A stretch of 64,000 nucleotides of DNA from Selenomonas ruminantium subsp. lactilytica TAM6421 (GTDB lineage Bacteria; Bacillota; Negativicutes; Selenomonadales; Selenomonadaceae), in assembly GCF_000284095.1 (NCBI RefSeq), contig NC_017068.1:2914001-2978000 (forward strand), read 5' to 3'. Below are positions 40,252 through 50,459 of this stretch, one piece after another. The notes under the pieces were generated by a model. It was not told the origin of the DNA and made no database searches. It worked only from the letters and a program-made list of their open reading frames with translations. Every line of letters begins with the position of its first letter. The first letter of the stretch is position 1. A program made the position numbers and the translations under genes.

Positions 40252-41913
40252 ATGTTTGGGAAACGTTCACTAAAAACCATGGCACTGGCCGCACTGTCGG
40301 CAGCTATCACTTCAGGTACAGCTTTTGCTGGCGACCTGACGGTTTTTTCCACCTCCGATATCCATGGCAGTGTCATCGGCTGGAATTACTTTACCGCCCA
40401 GCCGGCTAATCTGGGACTGGCCAAGGTCAGCACCATCATCAAGCAGGCACGCAGTCAGAAGGGCCCCAATGATGACATTCTCGTCGTGGATGGCGGGGAT
40501 ATCCTGCAGGGCACGCCGCTGGATACCTATATGGTCCAGCACCCCAACGAATGGAAAACCCATCCCATGTTTGATGCCTTCAATACCATCGGCTATGATG
40601 CCATCGAGCTGGGCAACCACGAATTCAACTTCGGCCTGGATTACCTGAAAAAAGCCATTGGCAGCAATAAGAATGTGCTGGGCGCTAATGTCATTGAAGA
40701 CAAGACCGGCAAAACATGGAGCGGCGTGCGTCCCTATCTCATGAAGACTGTAACCATCGATGGCGAAAAGGTCAATGTGGGAATCATAGGCACGGATACT
40801 CCTGCTATCCCCATGTTTGAAGATCCCTCCCATTTTGCCGGCGTGCATTTCGCCGATCAGGTACCTGTCTTCCAGCAGTGTGTCAAAGAACTGAAAGCTC
40901 AGGGGGCGGATATCATCATCGGCATTACTCATTCCGGTGTCCCCCGCAATGACCGCAGCGGTGCGGAAAATCAGGTGGTGGACATCGCCAAGGCCTGCCC
41001 GGAATTGTCCCTGCTGGTCTGTGCCCATAACCATGTAGTTATCGACAACAAATCCGGCATCACGGGCCCCGATGGCACCCAGTATGCAGATTCCGTCATC
41101 AATGGCGTGCCCGTTGTGGAAAGCGGCAAAGATGGCAAATTCGTGGGCAAGAGCGTACTGACCATCAACAAGGTCAACGGCAAATGGCAGGTGGAAAAAG
41201 TCGCCACCCAGGCCCTTTCCACCAAGGGTGTAGAAGATGACCCGCAAATCATCAAACAAGTAAAACCATGGCATGAAAAGACGCTGAAGCATCTGCAGAC
41301 TGTAATCGGCAAGGCCTCTGCGGAATACAGCGGTACCGAATCCAATCATCAGGACTCCGCCATCGTGGATTTAGTCAATGAAGTCCAGCGCCACTATGCG
41401 GGGACCCAGTTGTCCGCTTCGGCTTCCTTCAACACCAGCCAGAATATCAGCAAGGACGACATTACCCTGCAGGAAATGTCCGGCCTCTACATCTATGAAA
41501 ATTACCTCTACGGCATTGAAATCAACGGGGCCGAGCTGCGCAAATACATGGAACATGCCGCCAGCTTCTATGGCACTTCGCCGGACTACAACTACGATAT
41601 GCTGCAGGGCGTGGATTACACCATTGACATGACCAAGCCCGTAGGGCAACGCATTACCAAACTGCAGTATCAGGGCAAGGATGTCAAAGATAGCGACAAG
41701 TTCACGCTGGCCATCAACGATTACCGCATGAACGGCGGCAGCGGCTACATGGATGCCATGGGCTATACCAACGGCAAAAAGCCCAAGATTGTCTTTGACT
41801 CCATGCGCAAATATGGTGATGACGGCCAGATGCGCAATCTCATGATCCGCTATGTGCAGGAAAAAGGCACAATTACCCCCAGTTGCGACCATAATTGGAA
41901 CGTAATCAAGTAA
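40252..41913 (+). CDS. Exported 5'-nucleotidase/2',3'-cyclic phosphodiesterase
   Basis: A 553-aa periplasmic enzyme that releases nucleosides and phosphate from nucleotides. Signal peptide ends GTAFA. The metallophosphatase domain has STSDIHG, VVDGGDILQGT, LGNHEFNFG, GITHSG and CAHNH metal-ligand motifs; the C-terminal nucleotidase domain (about 330-530) has GTQLSASASFN and YDMLQGVDYTID. GAGGC precedes the ATG. It probably works downstream of the porin for nucleotide scavenging. A terminator follows. Confidence 0.9.
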   Translation: MFGKRSLKTMALAALSAAITSGTAFAGDLTVFSTSDIHGSVIGWNYFTAQPANLGLAKVSTIIKQARSQKGPNDDILVVDGGDILQGTPLDTYMVQHPNEWKTHPMFDAFNTIGYDAIELGNHEFNFGLDYLKKAIGSNKNVLGANVIEDKTGKTWSGVRPYLMKTVTIDGEKVNVGIIGTDTPAIPMFEDPSHFAGVHFADQVPVFQQCVKELKAQGADIIIGITHSGVPRNDRSGAENQVVDIAKACPELSLLVCAHNHVVIDNKSGITGPDGTQYADSVINGVPVVESGKDGKFVGKSVLTINKVNGKWQVEKVATQALSTKGVEDDPQIIKQVKPWHEKTLKHLQTVIGKASAEYSGTESNHQDSAIVDLVNEVQRHYAGTQLSASASFNTSQNISKDDITLQEMSGLYIYENYLYGIEINGAELRKYMEHAASFYGTSPDYNYDMLQGVDYTIDMTKPVGQRITKLQYQGKDVKDSDKFTLAINDYRMNGGSGYMDAMGYTNGKKPKIVFDSMRKYGDDGQMRNLMIRYVQEKGTITPSCDHNWNVIK

Positions 41914-41931
41914 AAATATATTACCTCCGTC

Positions 41932-41966
41932 AAAAAAGCCAGACCTCCCATGGGGCTGGCTTTTTC
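41932..41966 (+). terminator. Terminator after the 5'-nucleotidase gene
   Basis: AAAGCCAG, 12-13-nt loop, CTGGCTTT with T5, 20 bp past the stop codon. Confidence 0.8.
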
Positions 41967-42020
41967 CCTTATCTAAAATGCAGTATAATGAAGGCAGCTA
42001 AAAAACAAGGAGGCATTGCC

Positions 42021-43172
42021 ATGAAATTTTTCCACCTTTCGGACCTGCATATCGGCTTAAAATTACTTAACCATGATCTGCGGGAAGACCAGCAGTATAT
42101 ATTACAGGAAATCGTTGCCCATGCGGCCCAGCGTCAGCCTGATGCTGTCGTGATTGCAGGCGATATCTATGACAAGGCCGTCCCCTCCGCCGAAGCCGTC
42201 TCCCTCTTCGACGAATTCATTACCAATTTATGTGAAGCCCTGCCCCAGGCAGAAATCATGCTGATTTCCGGCAACCATGACAGTGCTCCCCGTGTCAATG
42301 TCTTCCGTTCCCTGCTCGCCCGCCATCATCTCCATATGATTGGCCTGCCCCCCATGGAGGAAGACGAGACCATTGCCAAGGTTACCCTGCAGGATGACCA
42401 CGGCCCCGTAAACTTCTACCTGTTGCCCTTTGTCAAACCATCCATGGTCAAGGCCATTACCGGCACGGACGAGAATGGCAATAATCTCACCTACGATGCC
42501 GCCCTCCATGCCCTTGTTGCACGTGAAACAATCGATAAAGCACAGCGCAATGTGCTCGTAAGCCATCAATTCTACCTGTCCACGGGCGGCACGGCCGCAG
42601 ATATTCTCCGCAGCGATTCCGAAATCATCACGGTGGGCAATATCGATGCCATCAATGGCGATATACTGGAGCAATTCGACTACGCAGCTCTGGGGCATAT
42701 CCATAAGCCCCAGCAACTGAACGGGCAGGAATGCTATCGCTACTGTGGGACCCCCCTGGCCTGCTCCATCAGTGAAGCAGGGCAAAACAAGGGCATCATC
42801 GAGGTAGAACTGGGGGCCAAAGGTACGGTGACCACCACCCTCCTGCCCCTCACGCCGCTGCATCCCGTACGCAAATTGAAGGATACGCTCAAAAATATCC
42901 TGGCCATGCCCTCTGAGGATTATGTCAGCATCACCCTGACAGACAAGGAAGACCTCGATGTTTTCGATATGCAGGACAGATTAAGGGAAGCCTTCCCCAA
43001 TCTTCTGGAAATCCGGCGGGCGGGACAGCGGCAGGTTGATTATGGGCAGAAGGTCACCGCCCAGGACATCCTCTCCCCCTTTGACCTGTGCAAGAATTTC
43101 TTAGGCGATCTTGGCCTGGACGAAGAGCAGCTGCTTACAGAAATCATCAACGAAGTACAGCAGGCACGCTGA
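42021..43172 (+). CDS. sbcD: Exonuclease subunit SbcD
   Basis: A 383-aa Mre11-type nuclease that with SbcC opens DNA hairpins and protein-blocked ends. Phosphodiesterase motifs are intact: SDLHIG, AGDIYDKA, GNHDS, VSHQF and ALGHIHKPQ. The ATG at 42021 has AAGGAGG upstream. The stop is 14 bp before sbcC. A parS-like 16-mer lies inside the coding sequence (42515-42530). Confidence 0.95.
   Translation: MKFFHLSDLHIGLKLLNHDLREDQQYILQEIVAHAAQRQPDAVVIAGDIYDKAVPSAEAVSLFDEFITNLCEALPQAEIMLISGNHDSAPRVNVFRSLLARHHLHMIGLPPMEEDETIAKVTLQDDHGPVNFYLLPFVKPSMVKAITGTDENGNNLTYDAALHALVARETIDKAQRNVLVSHQFYLSTGGTAADILRSDSEIITVGNIDAINGDILEQFDYAALGHIHKPQQLNGQECYRYCGTPLACSISEAGQNKGIIEVELGAKGTVTTTLLPLTPLHPVRKLKDTLKNILAMPSEDYVSITLTDKEDLDVFDMQDRLREAFPNLLEIRRAGQRQVDYGQKVTAQDILSPFDLCKNFLGDLGLDEEQLLTEIINEVQQAR
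42515..42530. other. parS-like site 1 (inside sbcD)
   Basis: TGTTGCACGTGAAACA, one base from the ParB-binding consensus TGTTTCACGTGAAACA, within the sbcD reading frame. Confidence 0.75.
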
Positions 43173-43186
43173 TTGGAGGATCTGAC

Positions 43187-46100
43187 ATGAAACCGATAAA
43201 ACTTACCTTGCAGGCATTTGGCTCCTACGGCGAGCGAACCATCATCGATTTTACCCGTCCCAGCCAAAGTCTCTTCCTTATCACAGGCGATACCGGTGCC
43301 GGCAAGACCACGATCTTCGATGCACTTGTCTATGCCCTCTACGGGGAAAACAGCTCCAACACCAACAAGAAAACAGGCAATGACCTGCAAAGCCAATTTG
43401 TCGGCCGGGAGATTGAACCCTTCGTCGAGCTGACCTTCAGTGAGATCAAAGGCGGCTGCGAGGAAATCTATACCGTCCACCGGATGCCTGCCCATCTGCG
43501 CAAGCGCCAGCGGGGCCAGGGTGGCGATATCCCTGTCAATGAAGCGATCTTCCTTACCCTGCCGGATGGCCGAGATTTCAGCGGTAAAAATAACGAAATC
43601 AACCACAAACTGCAGGAAATCATCGGTCTGACCAAAGAGCAATTCATGCAGGTAGGCATGATTGCTCAAGGGGAATTTATGGAACTTCTGCGCACAGACT
43701 CAGGCACAAAAAAGGAGATTTTTCGCAGGCTGTTCAATACCGCGATTTTCCAGCAGATTACGGATAACTTAAAGGAGCGAAACAAAGCAGCCCAGAGCGA
43801 AATGGACAAGCTTCTGCTGCGCTGCAAACTGAAAGCCGAAGATATACAGTTACCGGAAAGTATAGCCTCTGACCACCCACTAGCCGAACTAAAAGCAGCC
43901 ATCATTAAGTCCGAAAAGCCGAATATCGTCACCATCGAAAAACTGCTGGAAGAATTACCCTCTCTCTGTGAAAGCCTTGCTCAACAGGAAAAGGAACTCA
44001 AGCAGGACTTTACGACGCTATCGGCGCAAAGAGAACAGAGCATATCCCAGTATACTGCGGGAAAACTTCTCGCAGGCGCTTATGCTGAATTGGATAAGAT
44101 TACGGAACAGGAAAAGGAACTCGCAGATCAGCAGAGCGAGCAGGAAAAAAATGCCCAACTCGCTCAGGCAATCATGGATGCCTATCAGATAAAGTCCGCC
44201 CATGACCTTTACGCCAGTCAGGCAAAACTTCTGCAGGATACCATGGCCCAAAAGGAACGCAAAACAGCCCGCCTTCCCGAACTCAAAACAGCTGAAGAAA
44301 CAGCCACGAGCCAAAGTCAGGCAGCCAAGAAGGCATACACACAGGAATTATCCGCCTTCTCCGCACTGCAGACAAAAGTTACGGCCGCCAAAGAAAATTT
44401 TGCCGCCATAGCCGATGCCGAAAAAGCCTGTGCCGCTGCCAAAGCGCAAGCTGCTGCTGCCCAGACGGAAAAAGAGAAGGCACAAAAAAACTTAACTGCT
44501 TTTAACGAGGACATCAAGCAATGGAACAAGCGCTTTCAGGAATTGTCCTCAGCCGAAGGTGAAAAACAGAAATGGGCAGAAAAACAGGGGAAAGTAGAAG
44601 TCTGGCAAAAACAACAGCTGGAACTGGCAGACCTGGATCAAAAGCGCGCAGCCGCTCAGGACGCAGCAACACAGGCACAAAATTCCTTCAAACAGGCAGA
44701 AGATAACTACCAACAGAAACGTGATGCCTATGAACACGCCCATCGGATTTTCCTGAATGCCCAAGCTGGACTTTTAGCGGCCGCCTTAGAGCCCAATACG
44801 CCCTGCCCGGTCTGCGGGTCCACCACACATCCCCAGCCCTATGTCCTGTCTGCCAAAGAACAACCGTTAGAACGGCACGCATTGGAAGACTTACAGAAGC
44901 AGGTCAATCAGCTCAACATTCAGCAGAGCAAGGCCGCCCAAAAGGCCAGTGAAGCTCTGACTAACTGCAAAAATCTCACGGAGCAATACCACTCTGCCAA
45001 GGAAAAATTCACGGACAGCCTGCAGGAAGCCAAAATTCCCTCCGACACCAGCCTGTCTGCTATCGCCCAGGAATTGCATAAATGGGCCGCCGTCATCCAG
45101 CGAAACCTGCAAAAATATTCACAGGAAGTACAGGAAGCCAATGCACTCAAAGAGAAACTGACTACCAGCAGCAATAAGCTTGAAGAACTGGAACAAATTG
45201 CCCAAACGGCCGACGCAAGGCACCGGGAACTCGAAACCAAGTGGCAGAAGCTTTCCAGCCAGCTATCCACCTTAAAAGGGCAGCAGACCTATGCCTCCCC
45301 TGCAGTTGCCGAAGCAGCATTAGCGGCCGGTCAAAAACAACTCCAACAGGCACAGGAAAAAGCTCAAAAAGCCGAAGGCGAACTATCAGTAGCCCAAAAA
45401 GCTCGGCAGGAAGCTGAAACCATCATCAAGGACTGCAGTAAAAAAATTCCCCAGCAAAATATGGCCAAGGAAACGGCTTATGACGCATATCAAAAACAAT
45501 GCACAGCCAAAAATATGACTGAAGTGCAATGGCAGGCTCTGACCGCCGAATACACCGCTCAAGATGGCGAGGATAAACGAACTCGTTATCAGCAGTATAA
45601 AAATACGGCCCTAAAAGTCCAGGGGCAGAAAGAAACCCAGCTTAAAAATATCAACGGACAGGAGCGTCCCGACTTGGAAACTATGGCTACCGCCCATAAT
45701 ATGCTCAATACCCAATGGCAGGAACTGGATGAAAAGCTAAAACACCTGCAACAGCTGCGACAGCGCAATGAAGAAGCAACCGCCTCCTTACACGAACTTA
45801 TGTACAATCGCAACAATAAAATTGCTGCGGCGGCGCGCATCGAAAATCTCTACAGTCGCCTCTCCGGTAAAATGACGGGCAGCCGCATGGATATTGAAAC
45901 CTTCGTCCAGCGCCATTATCTTCAGCAAATCCTTCTGGCCGCCAATTACCGCTTTGCTGAGATGTCCGCCGGACAATTTGAATTGCGCCTGATGCCTGTG
46001 GAAGATGCGGGGCAAGGCAAGAATCGCGGTCTCGACCTCCGGGTTTACTCCACCGTCACCGGTCAGGAGCGGGATATCAAAACCCTCTCAGGCGGTGAAT

Positions 46101-46378
46101 CCTTTATGGCAGCTCTGTCGTTAGCCCTGGGTCTTGCCGACCAGATTCAGGCCAACACCGCCGCCATCAACCTCGATATTATGTTCATCGATGAAGGCTT
46201 CGGCTCCCTTGATGACCACTCCCGGGGGCAGGCCATCCGCGTGCTCAAGCGCCTGTCCGGCGGCGATAAGCTCATCGGCATCATCTCCCATGTGACGGAA
46301 CTCAAACAGGAAATCGACAATCAACTGCTTGTCAGGAAAGACGATAAGGGCAGCCATGTAACATGGCAAATCAGCTGA
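43187..46378 (+). CDS. sbcC: Exonuclease subunit SbcC (Rad50-like ATPase)
   Basis: A 1063-aa SMC-like ATPase partner of SbcD. N-terminal Walker A TGDTGAGKTT, long coiled coils (about 180-500 and 580-870), a zinc hook CPVCGS near 540, and C-terminal LSGGESFMAAL signature with Walker B LDIMFIDEGFGSLD. GGAGGATCTGAC precedes the ATG. Base and codon use are AT-richer in the coils than the neighbours, as usual for Gln/Lys/Glu-rich repeats. Confidence 0.95.
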   Translation: MKPIKLTLQAFGSYGERTIIDFTRPSQSLFLITGDTGAGKTTIFDALVYALYGENSSNTNKKTGNDLQSQFVGREIEPFVELTFSEIKGGCEEIYTVHRMPAHLRKRQRGQGGDIPVNEAIFLTLPDGRDFSGKNNEINHKLQEIIGLTKEQFMQVGMIAQGEFMELLRTDSGTKKEIFRRLFNTAIFQQITDNLKERNKAAQSEMDKLLLRCKLKAEDIQLPESIASDHPLAELKAAIIKSEKPNIVTIEKLLEELPSLCESLAQQEKELKQDFTTLSAQREQSISQYTAGKLLAGAYAELDKITEQEKELADQQSEQEKNAQLAQAIMDAYQIKSAHDLYASQAKLLQDTMAQKERKTARLPELKTAEETATSQSQAAKKAYTQELSAFSALQTKVTAAKENFAAIADAEKACAAAKAQAAAAQTEKEKAQKNLTAFNEDIKQWNKRFQELSSAEGEKQKWAEKQGKVEVWQKQQLELADLDQKRAAAQDAATQAQNSFKQAEDNYQQKRDAYEHAHRIFLNAQAGLLAAALEPNTPCPVCGSTTHPQPYVLSAKEQPLERHALEDLQKQVNQLNIQQSKAAQKASEALTNCKNLTEQYHSAKEKFTDSLQEAKIPSDTSLSAIAQELHKWAAVIQRNLQKYSQEVQEANALKEKLTTSSNKLEELEQIAQTADARHRELETKWQKLSSQLSTLKGQQTYASPAVAEAALAAGQKQLQQAQEKAQKAEGELSVAQKARQEAETIIKDCSKKIPQQNMAKETAYDAYQKQCTAKNMTEVQWQALTAEYTAQDGEDKRTRYQQYKNTALKVQGQKETQLKNINGQERPDLETMATAHNMLNTQWQELDEKLKHLQQLRQRNEEATASLHELMYNRNNKIAAAARIENLYSRLSGKMTGSRMDIETFVQRHYLQQILLAANYRFAEMSAGQFELRLMPVEDAGQGKNRGLDLRVYSTVTGQERDIKTLSGGESFMAALSLALGLADQIQANTAAINLDIMFIDEGFGSLDDHSRGQAIRVLKRLSGGDKLIGIISHVTELKQEIDNQLLVRKDDKGSHVTWQIS

Positions 46379-46419
46379 AACAAGGCCCTGCTAGCCAATC
46401 GCTTGCAGGGCCTTGTTTC
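46377..46419. terminator. Bidirectional terminator between sbcC and the second porin
   Basis: GAAACAAGGCCCTGC and its exact complement around a 13-nt loop. Its right arm runs into the parS-like site at 46414. Confidence 0.8.
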
Positions 46420-46429
46420 ACGTGCAACA
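46414..46429. other. parS-like site 2
   Basis: TGTTTCACGTGCAACA, one mismatch from consensus, in the convergent gap between sbcC and the second porin gene. Confidence 0.85.
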
Positions 46430-46448
46430 TAAAGATAAAACGATATAA

Positions 46449-47729
46449 TCAGAACCAATATTCCACTCGGCCGAACAGTTTTTCTGCTTTGCGGTCATTT
46501 TCCAACTGCTTGCCGTTAAAATAGATTGCCTTTGCCTGAACATTAGGCAAAATGGTATACTGGGCGCCCACTTCTATACCCTTGGTATTATAGAAAGCAC
46601 CATCGCAGGACGGATACATGGAGGTATTGCCGCCTTGATGACGATACGAGAGATAAGCCCCCCATGAACCCTGATGCAATTTATTGGCGCCCTTATAGGC
46701 AAGATGCACGAGTCCTGAACGCTTATAGTAATCTGCGGCGGTATTCTGCATATAAGCACCCGTTAAGGATACATTCTTGTCGAAGCGGTAAGTTGCTGCA
46801 CCTTCCCAGATATGCGCATTTTCTTCATTAGCACCTTTGCTGTAAAACGTATCCTTAAACATCCCACTCTTAAAATGATAATATGCTCCCGTCAAAGACA
46901 GCTTTCCCGGACTAACCGTTACCGCTAAGCTTTGGATGCTGGCCACATCCTCGCTAATCTTGCGTTTCGTTGCCCGTTTCAATGCTTCATCATAGCGCAG
47001 ATTATCCTTATTTATACGGCCTGCACGAGCCTGTACCTTGACCTTCTGGCCATAGTTTACCTCAACACCGGATAATTGTGTGAAAAACATCAAATTCTTG
47101 TCATAATTTGTCGTATCTGGAATGCGCCCTATCTTCACATTGAAGTTCTTATAATTTCCCTGCGCCCAGAGCCGTTTTAAGGCCACATTATCTGTGCTGT
47201 CTTCCCGCACATCAACGGTTGAATCCAAGCGTGCATGTACGTTCCAATTCTTATTGACCTGTGCCTTAGGCTCAAGACGCAATAAAAACGCTTCTGAAGT
47301 GGAATCACTCATCTTGCCCTTGTTGTCCTCTGTTCGCTGGCTGGTGTAGGTATAACGCGCTTCCCCTGACCACTTTACCAGATCCGCATTTCGCTCTAAA
47401 TTGGTCACACGTACACCAAAATTATTTAATTCCTCAGCAAACTCAGCTGCCAGCTTATCCACAAGACCTTTGTCAGCTGCACTGCCCTTATCTTTGGCCA
47501 TGGCCTTAGCCACCATCTGCGCCATTTCGTAGCGAGTGATGTTGCGCGCTCCCTGATAGCTGCCATCACCATAACCTTCGATAACCCCATCCGCAGCCAG
47601 TGTCGCTATGGCATCGTATGCCCAGTGGTCTGCTGGTACATCCGAAAAAGGATTGGCAGCGGCGCTGACACCGGTAGCTGCGCCCATTACCAGACCAGCG
47701 GACAGCATGGATAAAACTGTTTTTTTCAT
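46449..47729 (-). CDS. SLH-domain outer-membrane porin (OmpM type), second
   Basis: A 426-aa paralogue of the 38.9-kb porin: signal peptide ending GVSA, SLH domain (about 26-80), coiled coil AAEFAEELNNFGVRVTNLE, and beta-barrel ending EYWF. The barrel diverges strongly from its paralogue, while SLH and linker are nearly the same, suggesting different pore properties. GAGGAG precedes the ATG. Confidence 0.92.
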   Translation of the reverse strand: MKKTVLSMLSAGLVMGAATGVSAAANPFSDVPADHWAYDAIATLAADGVIEGYGDGSYQGARNITRYEMAQMVAKAMAKDKGSAADKGLVDKLAAEFAEELNNFGVRVTNLERNADLVKWSGEARYTYTSQRTEDNKGKMSDSTSEAFLLRLEPKAQVNKNWNVHARLDSTVDVREDSTDNVALKRLWAQGNYKNFNVKIGRIPDTTNYDKNLMFFTQLSGVEVNYGQKVKVQARAGRINKDNLRYDEALKRATKRKISEDVASIQSLAVTVSPGKLSLTGAYYHFKSGMFKDTFYSKGANEENAHIWEGAATYRFDKNVSLTGAYMQNTAADYYKRSGLVHLAYKGANKLHQGSWGAYLSYRHQGGNTSMYPSCDGAFYNTKGIEVGAQYTILPNVQAKAIYFNGKQLENDRKAEKLFGRVEYWF

Positions 47730-47761
47730 AACCTGCACTCCTCTTTAATCGAAAATATGAA

Positions 47762-49117
47762 TCACACCAGAACTGACATAACAAAGGACGTAACCAAAGC
47801 CACGAGCATAGGAATGGCCGTCCGTTTTACGACATCCACAGGCGACACATCTGCTACACCAGCCACAGCAACTACTGCTGCCGTAATCGGCGAAGCGCTG
47901 CGGGCAATGCTGGAAGCCATCTGCATCGGCGTTATCATCGCGGCCGGTAAAATTGCCAGCTTCGCGGCAATATCCGGCACCAAAGCACCAAAGGAATAAA
48001 AGGGTGCATTACCTGAACCCATAATGACCGCCGATACCGTTACAATCATCACCATAACCAGAGTAATCCCAGCCGCTCCGAAGCCAGAGCTCTGTGCACC
48101 GCTGATAATCATGTCCACTGCCCCGATTTTCGTCAAGCCAAAAGCAAAGGTCTCACCGGCTACAATCAACGTAATGACCGTAGCAAAAATCTTGCCCATG
48201 CCATCAAAGAAGACCTTTATGCTGTCAAACACCGTCTTTACATCACGCGTCCGAAGCAACTCAAACAGCATCGCCAAAGCAATGCTGATAATCATCGCAG
48301 TTACCACGGGCATTTTTATTGTCGTGATACACAGCTTGCTGAATACGAGCACCAACCCAATGGGTACCAACGGCAAAATCGCATAAATCGCTGGCGGCAG
48401 GGAATCATCCTTTTCCACAGCGACAAATTCCATGGACTTAGCCTCGATACCATCCCGTCGGTCAAACCAACGCTGAACCACAAAATGCGTTACCGCAATA
48501 GCCAAAATCGTCACCACGGCGATAGGAATCTGCTCACCAACGAAATAATCTGCGACATCCAAACCTGCAGTTTTCGCAGCAAACACAGCGGTACCAGAAG
48601 CCGGCCCCAAATCCAAACAAGGTGCGGTGGCAATAACGGCCGCTGCCGATAAGCGGCTGACGCCCAAGCTAATGAGGACCGGATACAAAGTAGCCATCAG
48701 CAACACACATAACCCTGCGGCACTCGGAATAACGATATTTAACAGCTGTCCCACCACATAGCTTACGGCCAGCAACAAATAGGGAGATTTCAGCATGCTA
48801 AGCGGCTTGGCGGACAGATGAACCAAAACCCGGCTGGCGCCGATATGCTCCATATATTTGGCAAAGCCACCGACAGCCATAATGAGCAAACCTATACCGG
48901 CTGCACGGGAACTAAACGTATCCTCGATAAACTTAAAGATATCAAACCAGACCATCCCCGTTGTTTTCTTTGCATCCAATAATGGATATCCCAGCAGAAT
49001 GGTCATCGCCATCAAGAAAATGCCCCCGGCAAAGAGCACCGTTTGTGCATTTTTCTTTTTTAGGATCATGTAGGCCACAACCACAGTCGTTACGAAAGCC
49101 AAGGCCAACGCTAACAT
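47762..49117 (-). CDS. dcuC: C4-dicarboxylate transporter, DcuC family
   Basis: A 451-aa inner-membrane protein with about 12 helices, alignable with E. coli DcuC throughout (SPYLLLAVSYVVGQL; GVLLMATLYPV-type region; GSGNAPFYSFG; VVKRTAIPMLV). DcuC exports succinate or exchanges C4-dicarboxylates in anaerobes. GAGGAGG precedes the ATG. It follows an M20 peptidase gene by 16 bp, so it might instead carry an amino-acid or dipeptide-derived acid. Confidence 0.85.
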   Translation of the reverse strand: MLALALAFVTTVVVAYMILKKKNAQTVLFAGGIFLMAMTILLGYPLLDAKKTTGMVWFDIFKFIEDTFSSRAAGIGLLIMAVGGFAKYMEHIGASRVLVHLSAKPLSMLKSPYLLLAVSYVVGQLLNIVIPSAAGLCVLLMATLYPVLISLGVSRLSAAAVIATAPCLDLGPASGTAVFAAKTAGLDVADYFVGEQIPIAVVTILAIAVTHFVVQRWFDRRDGIEAKSMEFVAVEKDDSLPPAIYAILPLVPIGLVLVFSKLCITTIKMPVVTAMIISIALAMLFELLRTRDVKTVFDSIKVFFDGMGKIFATVITLIVAGETFAFGLTKIGAVDMIISGAQSSGFGAAGITLVMVMIVTVSAVIMGSGNAPFYSFGALVPDIAAKLAILPAAMITPMQMASSIARSASPITAAVVAVAGVADVSPVDVVKRTAIPMLVALVTSFVMSVLV

Positions 49118-49133
49118 AAGCTCTCCTCCTCTT

Positions 49134-50267
49134 TTACCGCGAACCGATAATATGCTGTATAATCCGGCATAATAGCTCATAGCGGGGAATAATGCTATCG
49201 ATTTCCAGATATTCACCCTCACTATGGGCACCGCCGCCCACTGGCCCTAAGCCATCAATGGTCGGCGTTCCACCAGCTGCAGCAAAGCTGCCATCAGAAC
49301 CGCCACCGCTGGCAGTCCAGCCAAAATCGACACCGATTTCCTGCCCAATTTCATCAATGCGCCGGCAAAGCTCCATGGTTTTTTCCGTAGGAAGCATCGG
49401 CGGTCTTGTTATGCCACCTTCCACGGCAGCTGCCGTTCCCTCTACATGCGGCTGATTATGTAATGCTTTCATAACCCCAGACACACGCTCTATTTCGGCC
49501 TTGTCATAATAGCGTACATCAACCTCGGCACCGGCTTCTCCTGGTACGGCGCTTATGCCAGTACCGCCCCAGACCTTGCCTACATTTACCGTAGTCTCCT
49601 TAGTAAAATCCGTGGCGGACTGCAGGGCGATAATCCAATGGGCCAATTCCTCAACGGCATTTCTACCGGCCTGATAATCCACCCCTGCATGTGCCGCTAC
49701 CCCTTTGATATTGATATGGTATCTGGCAATCCCTTTGCGTTTATGAACCAAATTTCCATTGGCACGGCCAGCTTCCAGGACAAGAACGTAGCGGCTTTTT
49801 CTGGCCAGTTCCGTAGAATACACTGCCGAATACCTTGAACTTATGCCCTCGTGGTCACTGTTGAGAAACACACATATAGAGGCTTCTTGCAAAACGCCCC
49901 GTGCCTGTAAATTGGCCAATGCGTAAAAACCGCTCAGCATCCCCGCCTTACAATCGATTACCCCAGGACCATAGGCGCGATTTCCATCGATTGTAAAAGG
50001 ACGTTTAGCTGCTGTTCCCAAAGGAAATACGGTATCCATATGCGCAAGTACCAATACATCATAATGGTCAGCCTCTCGATTGACAATGCGCAGACAAGGT
50101 GCAATGGTCGGTGACAACCTGACTTCTTCGGCCAGCCAGCCGAGCGATTCATACTTTTCCTTCATAAAAGCAGCAATCTTACCGGCACCTTCTGGCTCAG
50201 AGGAAACGCTGTCGATATTAACGAGCTTGGCTAGTTCGTCCAGATAGCGCTGTTTTTCCAGCTCCAT
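49134..50267 (-). CDS. M20-family metallopeptidase (carboxypeptidase G2-like)
   Basis: A 377-aa zinc peptidase: VLAHMDTVFP, GPGVIDCKAG and LNSDHEGISS carry metal ligands, a lid domain follows, and GGGAHSEGEYLE supplies the last histidine. It most resembles glutamate carboxypeptidase and aminoacyl-histidine-type hydrolases. AGGAGG lies 9 bp before the ATG. It is first in a unit with dcuC, divergent from a LysR gene that probably controls it. Substrate unknown. Confidence 0.82.
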   Translation of the reverse strand: MELEKQRYLDELAKLVNIDSVSSEPEGAGKIAAFMKEKYESLGWLAEEVRLSPTIAPCLRIVNREADHYDVLVLAHMDTVFPLGTAAKRPFTIDGNRAYGPGVIDCKAGMLSGFYALANLQARGVLQEASICVFLNSDHEGISSRYSAVYSTELARKSRYVLVLEAGRANGNLVHKRKGIARYHINIKGVAAHAGVDYQAGRNAVEELAHWIIALQSATDFTKETTVNVGKVWGGTGISAVPGEAGAEVDVRYYDKAEIERVSGVMKALHNQPHVEGTAAAVEGGITRPPMLPTEKTMELCRRIDEIGQEIGVDFGWTASGGGSDGSFAAAGGTPTIDGLGPVGGGAHSEGEYLEIDSIIPRYELLCRIIQHIIGSR

Positions 50268-50380
50268 ACCCAACTACCTCCTGTAAAATATTCTTTGGTA
50301 AAACAAAATGTCATGGCCACATCATTATCATAATATTTGCTAGACTAAATGTAAAATTCGCAATACTTCTAAATTTATTA

Positions 50381-50422
50381 GCCAATCTAATTGGACAAAA
50401 CATGAAAAAACAGTATATAATG
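50381..50422. promoter_or_regulatory. Divergent promoter region with CCAAT palindrome
   Basis: CCAATCTAATTGG (about 50382-50394) overlaps a -35 TTGGAC and is followed by TATATAAT (about 50415-50422) toward the LysR gene. It is a plausible autoregulatory LysR site between the two divergent units. Confidence 0.45.
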
Positions 50423-50459
50423 ATGGCGAAATCGAAAAAACGCAGAAAGGTGATGCGTC

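Noticed and set aside
49134-50267. Succinyl-diaminopimelate desuccinylase
   Set aside because: M20 motifs fit several subfamilies; the neighbourhood (dcuC, LysR) and lack of lysine-pathway genes give no support for this specific activity.
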